From assembly GCA_021731215.1 (NCBI GenBank), contig JAKFXU010000109.1:1-6285 (forward strand): a DNA stretch of 6,285 nucleotides. The letters are read 5' to 3'. The notes beneath the pieces are model-generated. The model was not told the origin of the DNA and made no database searches. It saw nothing but the letters and a program-made list of their open reading frames with translations. The position numbers and the translations under genes were made by a program. Positions 1 to 6,285 of this stretch are shown one piece after another. Numbering within the stretch: the first letter of the stretch is position 1; every line of letters starts with the position of its first letter. The stretch is from Rhodoferax sp. (GTDB lineage: Bacteria > Pseudomonadota > Gammaproteobacteria > Burkholderiales > Burkholderiaceae_C).

Positions 1-2945
<2,945 letters not shown>

Positions 2946-2947
<2 letters not shown>

Positions 2948-2974
2948 GATAGTGAAAGATGGCCGCCTTGGCAC
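2946..2974 (-). promoter_or_regulatory. Possible sigma-70-like promoter for uvrA
   Basis: Reading the minus strand, GTGCCA (2974-2969) is followed after 17 bases by TATCAT (2951-2946). These match the -35 and -10 consensus at 4/6 and 5/6 positions. Transcription would start near 2939. That would place the ATG at 2947 inside the -10 box and favour a downstream start (TTG 2917 or ATG 2857). The match is modest and could be chance, so this is only a candidate. Confidence 0.25.
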
Positions 2975-3056
2975 GCCCGCGTGCTGTGCGGTGGCATGAA
3001 TCGGGGACAATCGAGCGTTTTACGGCCGTCGCATAGCCTGTTGGGAGACTCCTGTT

Positions 3057-4277
3057 TTGCCTAAAGTTGATGCCCCGCCTGCGGGGGGAAGCACCGTTGT
3101 GACCAGCACCATGACGCCGGTCGAGCGGCGCGCCAGCTTTTCGCTGGCCTCCATTTTTGCCCTGCGCATGCTCGGGCTGTTCCTGATTTTGCCGGTGTTT
3201 GCGCTCGAAGCCGCCCACTACCCCGGCGGTGACGACCCGGCCCTGATTGGCCTGGCGATGGGGATTTATGGCCTGACCCAGGCCCTGCTGCAATTCGCTT
3301 TTGGCCTGGCGTCCGACCGCTTCGGGCGCAAGCGGGTGATCGTGTTTGGCTTGGCTGTGTTTGCGATCGGCAGTTTTGTGGCCGCGCTCGCTCCCAGCCT
3401 GAGCTGGCTGATCATTGGCCGCGCGCTGCAGGGCGCGGGCGCCATTTCGGCCGCCGTCACCGCCTTGCTGGCGGACCAGACGCGCGACATCGTGCGCACC
3501 AAATCGATGGCGCTGGTGGGGATCAGCATCGGGCTGATGTTTGCATTGTCACTGGTGCTGGCGCCCCTGCTGGTGGCGCATATCGGGCTGGCCGGATTGT
3601 TTGTCATGACCGGTGGCCTGGCCTTGGCCGGCGTCGCGGTGGTGATCTGGTGGGTGCCCGCCGAGCCACGACAGCATAAAAACATCGCGCGCGGCGGCTT
3701 GCTGGAAGTGCTGCGCCTGCCGGCCTTGCTGCGCCTGAATTTTGGCGTGTTTGTGTTGCACGCGGTGCAACTGGCGATGTGGATGGCGGTGCCCGCGCTG
3801 CTGGTGCAGGCCGGCTTGGCGCGCGAACAGCACTGGTGGGTCTACCTGCCGGCGGTGCTGGGCTCGTTCGGGCTGATGGGGGCGGTGTTTGCGCTGGAGA
3901 AGCGCGGCTACCTGCGGGCGGTGTTTTTGAGCGCGGTTGGCCTGATCACGCTGGTGCAGGTGGGTTTGTGGCAGGTGGCTGTGGGCCAGCCCAGCGTCGG
4001 CGCGCTGGCGGCGCTGCTGTTCCTGTTTTTCTGTGGCTTCAATGTATTGGAGGCGACCCAGCCCAGTCTGGCTTCGCGCGTGGCACCGGCCCACGCGCGC
4101 GGCGCGGCCATGGGGGTGTACAACACGCTGCAGTCGCTCGGTCTGTTTGCCGGTGGCGTGACCGGCGGCTGGCTGCTGAAGCAGCTCGGCGCGTCCGGCC
4201 TGTTCGCCGCCTGTGGTGCAGTCATGCTGGTGTGGCTGCTGCTGGCCTGGCCGATGCGCACGCCAAAGGCGGGATAA
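3057..4277 (+). CDS. MFS transporter, YajR-like exporter without the C-terminal YAM domain
   Basis: This is an inner-membrane, proton-driven major facilitator superfamily transporter, probably an exporter; the substrate cannot be read from sequence. The 406-residue product is almost entirely hydrophobic segments consistent with 12 helices. It has MFS motif A between helices 2 and 3 (FGLASDRFGRKRV, 82-94), a motif B-like GRALQGAGA (121-129), and a charged central loop around 201-220. The segment MTPVERRASFSLASIFALRM (19-38) closely resembles the N-terminus of E. coli YajR (MTPGERR...FSLRMLG), and GIYGLTQA, VVPxE-like and AMGVYNT segments also fit that family. E. coli YajR is about 454 residues and ends in a cytosolic YAM domain; here the protein stops right after the last helix (RTPKAG), so that domain is absent. 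The start is ambiguous. TTG 3057 has GGGAGA 8 bases upstream, GTG 3099 has GGGGGGAA 8 bases upstream, and ATG 3111 matches the YajR-like start but has no ribosome binding site. The gene is divergent from uvrA and 27 bases upstream of ssb. Confidence 0.92.
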   Translation: MPKVDAPPAGGSTVVTSTMTPVERRASFSLASIFALRMLGLFLILPVFALEAAHYPGGDDPALIGLAMGIYGLTQALLQFAFGLASDRFGRKRVIVFGLAVFAIGSFVAALAPSLSWLIIGRALQGAGAISAAVTALLADQTRDIVRTKSMALVGISIGLMFALSLVLAPLLVAHIGLAGLFVMTGGLALAGVAVVIWWVPAEPRQHKNIARGGLLEVLRLPALLRLNFGVFVLHAVQLAMWMAVPALLVQAGLAREQHWWVYLPAVLGSFGLMGAVFALEKRGYLRAVFLSAVGLITLVQVGLWQVAVGQPSVGALAALLFLFFCGFNVLEATQPSLASRVAPAHARGAAMGVYNTLQSLGLFAGGVTGGWLLKQLGASGLFAACGAVMLVWLLLAWPMRTPKAG

Positions 4278-4291
4278 TCAATCTACATTCT

Positions 4292-4297
4292 GGAGGA
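4292..4297 (+). promoter_or_regulatory. Ribosome binding site of ssb
   Basis: GGAGGA lies 7 bases before the ATG at 4305, a near-perfect Shine-Dalgarno sequence. It fixes the ssb start and fits a highly expressed gene. Confidence 0.85.
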
Positions 4298-4304
4298 ACA
4301 AACC

Positions 4305-4793
4305 ATGGCATCCGTTAACAAAGTCATTCTCGTGGGCAATCTGGGGCGCGACCCCGAAGTCCGCTACCTGCCCAGCGGCGACCCGGTGGCCAACATCACG
4401 ATTGCCACCAGCAGCAAGTACAAAAGCAAGACCGGCGAGATGGTCGAGGAGACCGAGTGGCACCGCGTCACCTTCTTCGGCAAGCTGGCCGACATCGTCG
4501 GCCAGTACCTGAAGAAGGGCCGCTCGGTCTATGTGGAAGGCCGCATCAAGACGCGCAAATACACCGACAAGGACGGGGTCGAAAAATACGCCACCGACAT
4601 CATCGCCAACGAGATGCAAATGCTCGGTAGTCGCGAAGGCATGGGTGAGCCGGCCAGCGACGAGGAAGGCGCTGGCTATGCGCGAGCGGCGCCGGCGCCC
4701 CGTCCGGCAGCCGCCGCGGCGCCACGCGCGGCCCCGGCGCAGGCCCGGCCGTCGAGCGGCTTTGACGATATGGACGACGATATTCCGTTTTGA
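4305..4793 (+). CDS. ssb: Single-stranded DNA-binding protein SSB
   Basis: SSB coats single-stranded DNA as a homotetramer during replication, recombination and repair, and recruits partner proteins through its C-terminal tip. The 162-residue protein opens with [20 protein letters not shown], the classic start of the OB-fold domain (about 1-108). It continues through [15 protein letters not shown] and an [14 protein letters not shown] segment to NEMQMLG. A flexible linker rich in Ala, Pro and Arg (about 112-150) follows, and the protein ends in the canonical acidic tip DMDDDIPF. Compared with E. coli SSB, the stacking residues W54 and F60 are kept (W52, F58), but the W40 and W88 positions are tyrosines (Y39, Y86). 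It follows the MFS gene by 27 bases and could be co-transcribed with it. A GATAAT at 4273-4278 overlapping the MFS stop resembles a -10 box but lacks a convincing -35. There is no terminator between ssb and the toxin-antitoxin promoter. Confidence 0.98.
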   Translation: MASVNKVILVGNLGRDPEVRYLPSGDPVANITIATSSKYKSKTGEMVEETEWHRVTFFGKLADIVGQYLKKGRSVYVEGRIKTRKYTDKDGVEKYATDIIANEMQMLGSREGMGEPASDEEGAGYARAAPAPRPAAAAAPRAAPAQARPSSGFDDMDDDIPF

Positions 4794-4800
4794 GGGGGTC

Positions 4801-4829
4801 TTGATTTAATCTCAAATGAGATACATAAT
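4801..4829 (+). promoter_or_regulatory. Sigma-70-like promoter of the toxin-antitoxin operon
   Basis: TTGATT (4801-4806) and CATAAT (4824-4829) are separated by exactly 17 bases, matching the -35 and -10 consensus at 4/6 and 5/6 positions. Transcription would begin at about 4835-4837, leaving a leader of roughly 20 bases that contains the strong ribosome binding site at 4842-4847. The promoter starts 8 bases after the ssb stop codon, so the module carries its own transcription start. Confidence 0.7.
4809..4822 (+). promoter_or_regulatory. Palindromic operator, probable antitoxin binding site
   Basis: ATCTCA-AA-TGAGAT is an inverted repeat with perfect 6-base arms. It sits entirely in the spacer between the -35 and -10 of the toxin-antitoxin promoter. 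RelB/DinJ antitoxins bind such palindromes as ribbon-helix-helix dimers and repress their own operon, more tightly when complexed with toxin. Occupancy here would block RNA polymerase. The repeat is seen directly; its role as operator is inferred from position and family. Confidence 0.65.
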
Positions 4830-4841
4830 CAAAGGCAACAT

Positions 4842-4847
4842 AGGAGG
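4842..4847 (+). promoter_or_regulatory. Ribosome binding site deciding the antitoxin start
   Basis: AGGAGG, a perfect Shine-Dalgarno core, lies 7 bases before the ATG at 4855. It selects that ATG over the in-frame ATG at 4816, which falls upstream of the predicted transcription start. Confidence 0.85.
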
Positions 4848-4854
4848 CTCCACC

Positions 4855-5136
4855 ATGGCAGCGCAAACTTCAATGCTCCACATTCGGGTGGACGATGAAA
4901 TCAAAGAGCAGGCAACCCAGGCGCTGACTGCAATGGGTATGTCGGTGTCGGACGCCGTGCGGCTGTTTTTGCGCCGCGTGGTTATCGACCAGGCATTTCC
5001 GCTTGAACTTAAGGTTCCAAACGCTGAGACGCGCGCTGCGATGGAAGAGTCGCGCACCATGATGGCTGCACGTCGCGCCCGTTTTGCCACGGCTGACGAA
5101 CTGTTTGCCGATCTTGAAAAGAACAGCAGCAAGTAA
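4855..5136 (+). CDS. dinJ: RelB/DinJ-family antitoxin of a type II toxin-antitoxin module
   Basis: This antitoxin neutralises the adjacent YafQ-type RNase by wrapping it with its C-terminal half, and represses the operon with its N-terminal half. The 93-residue product has the layout of E. coli DinJ. A short strand at 7-12 (MLHIRV) is followed by helix VDDEIKEQATQALTAMG, then MSVSDAVRLFLRRVV (29-43), forming a ribbon-helix-helix DNA-binding fold. FPLELKVPNAETRAAMEES (48-66) matches the family's LPF-L--PN segment. The C-terminal region is charged, ends in ADELFADLEKNSSK, and would be the toxin-binding arm. The frame extends upstream to an ATG at 4816, but the promoter and the perfect ribosome binding site support 4855. 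Its last 23 bases overlap the toxin reading frame, which suggests translational coupling. Base composition is less GC-rich than in ssb or uvrA, consistent with the module being acquired. Confidence 0.9.
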   Translation: MAAQTSMLHIRVDDEIKEQATQALTAMGMSVSDAVRLFLRRVVIDQAFPLELKVPNAETRAAMEESRTMMAARRARFATADELFADLEKNSSK

Positions 5137-5428
5137 ACGCGCGTCCCTGCCACGGGCAGCGGACTACACCAAAGCGTTTTTTAAGGATTGGGAGCGTCAG
5201 ACGCACTCCGGACGCTACGACATGGGGCGACTCAAGGAGGCGATGCTGCTGTTGATTGCAAACGATTGCCAACTTGGCGCTGAATGGCTGGACCACGCAT
5301 TGAAGGGGGATTGGGCCGATCACAGGGAATGCCACATCGGAGGCGACTTCCTGCTGATCTACCAGGTCGAGGCCAACTGGATTCACTTTGTGCGATCCGG
5401 CACTCATTCCGAACTGTTCAGTAATTAA
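5114..5428 (+). CDS. yafQ: YafQ-family mRNA interferase toxin
   Basis: YafQ toxins are small RelE-fold endoribonucleases that cut mRNA on the translating ribosome and arrest growth when the antitoxin is degraded. Numbered from TTG 5114, the 104-residue product keeps the residues known to matter in E. coli YafQ: H61 (H50), H74 (H63), D78 (D67), H98 (H87) and F102 (F91). They lie in WLDHALKGDWADHRECHIGGDF and, near the end, RSGTHSELF. These intact residues suggest an active enzyme. No ATG is available at the 5' end; the first in-frame ATG (codon 37) would remove the N-terminal helices. TTG 5114 gives the natural family start (MKRTAASKRASLPRAADYTK) and overlaps the antitoxin gene by 23 bases. 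TTG codons at 5105 and 5084 are alternatives. There is no clear ribosome binding site, so translation probably depends on coupling to the antitoxin. The module ends at the terminator at 5546-5580. Confidence 0.88.
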   Translation: MKRTAASKRASLPRAADYTKAFFKDWERQTHSGRYDMGRLKEAMLLLIANDCQLGAEWLDHALKGDWADHRECHIGGDFLLIYQVEANWIHFVRSGTHSELFSN

Positions 5429-5545
5429 CTGTTTCACGGGATGCCGGCTGTCAAAGATCGCGTGGTGCTACAAAACAGTACAGTTTCAAGCCGAGTCCAC
5501 ATAGCCATTGCGCCGGCCGCATGCGTGCCATTGCCTTCGTCATTC

Positions 5546-5580
5546 AAGCCCTCGCAGCCACCCGGCTGTGAGGGCTTTTT
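5546..5580 (+). terminator. Rho-independent terminator after the toxin-antitoxin operon
   Basis: A long stem (AAGCCCTCGCAGCC paired with GGCTGTGAGGGCTT, one G-U wobble, loop ACCC) is followed directly by a run of T ending at 5580. About 14 base pairs with a GC-rich base make this a strong terminator on the plus strand. Read on the minus strand it lacks a good U-tract. It separates the toxin-antitoxin transcript, and any read-through from ssb, from the efflux gene downstream. The 117 bases between the toxin stop and the stem contain no gene I can support. Confidence 0.88.
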
Positions 5581-5589
5581 GCCTCGGTG

Positions 5590-5619
5590 TTCGTACTGTG
5601 GGGGGTATGCATATATACT
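5590..5619 (+). promoter_or_regulatory. Candidate promoter of the efflux adaptor gene
   Basis: TATACT (5614-5619) matches the -10 consensus at 5/6 positions. A weak -35 candidate, TTCGTA (5590-5595), lies 18 bases upstream. The predicted transcription start is about 5626, leaving a leader of about 19 bases before the ATG at 5645. The weak -35 would fit a promoter that is regulated or needs an activator. Confidence 0.4.
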
Positions 5620-5630
5620 CCGTCCAGTAT
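5605..5630 (+). promoter_or_regulatory. Stacked inverted repeats, probable repressor operator
   Basis: Two overlapping inverted repeats cover the -10 and the predicted start site. One is GTAT-N6-ATAC (5605-5618); the other is ATACT-N6-AGTAT (5615-5630, perfect 5-base arms), and they share the half-site ATAC. Operators of TetR-family regulators of RND efflux operons often have this kind of dyad overlapping the promoter. No regulator gene lies in the window, so the bound protein is unknown. The repeats are seen directly; operator function is inferred. Confidence 0.45.
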
Positions 5631-5644
5631 TTTAAAGGTGCCCC

Positions 5645-6285
5645 ATGAGTCCACTTGCCTCGCTTGACTTTTATCGCTCCGCCCGCCGTGCGCGGCGCCT
5701 GCTGCCGTGGCTGGGTGCCGTGCTGGTGTCGGTCGCGGCCGCGCAGGGCCCGATCCAGGTGGCGACCGTGCCCGCGCAGCTCAAGTCGGTGGCGAGCGGC
5801 TTCGAACTCGAGGGCGTGATTGAACCGGTCAAGCAGAGTACGATTTCGGCGCAGGCCAGTGGCCGCATTGCCACGCTGGCGGTCAAGGCCGGTGACAAGG
5901 TGCAGGCGGGCCAGTTGCTGGCAACGATTGACGACCGCGAGGCGCAAACCGGCGTGCAGCGCAGCCAGGCGCAGGTGGCGCAGGCGCAAGCCGAACTGCG
6001 CAACGCGCAGGCCCATTTCGAGCGCACGCGTGATTTGCAGGCCAAGGGCTTTATCAGTTCCGCCGCCCTCGATAGCGCCGAGGCCCAACTCAAGGGCGCG
6101 CTGGCCGGGCGCGATCAGGCCAGCGCCGGGGCGCGGCAGTCGGCCCTGGCGCAGGGCTTTACCCGGGTCAGCGCGCCGTTTGCGGGCTGGGTGCTGCAGA
6201 CGCAGGTCGCCGCCGGCGGTCTGGCGGTGCCGGGAAAACCGCTGCTCACGCTGTATGCCCCGCTGCCGCTGCGGGCGGTGGTACG
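5645..6285 (+). CDS. Periplasmic adaptor (membrane fusion) protein of an RND-type efflux system, N-terminal part
   Basis: Adaptor proteins of this family bridge an inner-membrane RND pump and an outer-membrane channel for tripartite efflux. The visible 213 codons start with a basic region (RSARRARR) and a hydrophobic stretch LLPWLGAVLVSVAAA (19-33), which looks like a signal peptide with cleavage after about A33. There is no lipobox cysteine, so it is not an evident lipoprotein. A first lipoyl half-motif follows (EGVIEPVKQSTISAQASGRI, then VKAGDKVQAGQLLATIDDRE, about 56-99). Next comes a Gln/Ala-rich helical hairpin (about 100-168, with the turn near LQAKGFISSAAL), then the second lipoyl half RVSAPFAGWV with AGGLAVPGKPLLTLY (174-204). 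The gene runs off the right edge at the start of the beta-barrel domain. ATG 5645 is preceded by AAGGTG, close but acceptable as a ribosome binding site. It probably heads an operon with the pump gene to the right; drug versus metal substrate cannot be told. Confidence 0.9.
   Translation, partial: MSPLASLDFYRSARRARRLLPWLGAVLVSVAAAQGPIQVATVPAQLKSVASGFELEGVIEPVKQSTISAQASGRIATLAVKAGDKVQAGQLLATIDDREAQTGVQRSQAQVAQAQAELRNAQAHFERTRDLQAKGFISSAALDSAEAQLKGALAGRDQASAGARQSALAQGFTRVSAPFAGWVLQTQVAAGGLAVPGKPLLTLYAPLPLRAVV

Noticed and set aside
2948..3056. A LexA/SOS box upstream of uvrA
   Set aside because: I looked for CTGT-N8-ACAG-like dyads on both strands of the divergent region and found none with acceptable spacing.
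3549..4094. Minus-strand open frames opposite the MFS gene
   Set aside because: Gln/His/Arg-rich shadow translations of a membrane protein gene; no ribosome binding site or motif.
4273..4278. GATAAT as a -10 box of a separate ssb promoter
   Set aside because: It resembles a -10 but overlaps the MFS stop codon, and no convincing -35 lies 16-18 bases upstream.
4816..4854. An upstream in-frame ATG extending the antitoxin by 13 residues
   Set aside because: It lies inside the operator palindrome and before the predicted transcription start, and has no ribosome binding site, whereas ATG 4855 has a perfect one.
5460..5480. Short repeat ACAGTACAGT and the weak dyad AAAC-N6-GTTT after the toxin
   Set aside because: Arms are too short and the position is uninformative; indistinguishable from chance.
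5441..5635. A 64-codon plus-strand open frame after the toxin
   Set aside because: It crosses the terminator hairpin and the efflux promoter, has no ribosome binding site, and its product has no recognisable features.
5540..6088. A 182-codon minus-strand open frame opposite the efflux adaptor gene
   Set aside because: Antisense to a well-supported adaptor protein, runs through the terminator stem and promoter, and resembles no family.

Overview
The window looks like a chromosomal segment of a GC-rich betaproteobacterium, most likely Burkholderiales and probably Comamonadaceae. This rests on the UvrA sequence with its long inter-domain linker, the gene order uvrA / divergent MFS transporter / ssb, and the strong G/C third-position codon bias. 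It is an inference from familiarity with these families, not from a database search. No rRNA, tRNA, CRISPR array, insertion sequence or phage gene was seen.

Layout, left to right. Positions 1-2947 on the minus strand hold nearly all of uvrA, the damage-sensing ATPase of nucleotide excision repair; about 45-50 C-terminal residues lie beyond the left edge. A short divergent intergenic region (about 2948-3056) separates it from a plus-strand YajR-like major facilitator transporter (3057-4277). The essential single-stranded DNA-binding protein gene ssb (4305-4793) follows 27 bases later, in the same direction. Eight bases after the ssb stop begins a compact type II toxin-antitoxin module. It has a clear sigma-70-like promoter with a 14-bp palindrome between the -35 and -10, a DinJ/RelB-family antitoxin (4855-5136), and an overlapping YafQ-family RNase toxin (about 5114-5428). 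After about 120 bases without an evident gene comes a strong rho-independent terminator (5546-5580). A new promoter region with stacked inverted repeats (5605-5630) then leads into the first 213 codons of a periplasmic adaptor (membrane fusion) protein of an RND-type efflux pump (5645 to the right edge, incomplete).

Functionally, the left two thirds is conserved housekeeping sequence: DNA repair (uvrA), DNA replication/repair (ssb) and an MFS exporter between them. The toxin-antitoxin pair is a self-contained accessory module with visibly lower GC and its own promoter, operator and terminator, set between ssb and the efflux operon. The efflux adaptor gene appears to start an operon whose pump and outer-membrane genes would lie to the right; its regulator is not in the window.

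I found no previously undescribed system. The most informative details are the regulatory architecture of the toxin-antitoxin module, which rules out an upstream ATG, the toxin's non-ATG start inside the antitoxin gene, the stacked operator-like repeats before the efflux gene, and the extended UvrA linker.
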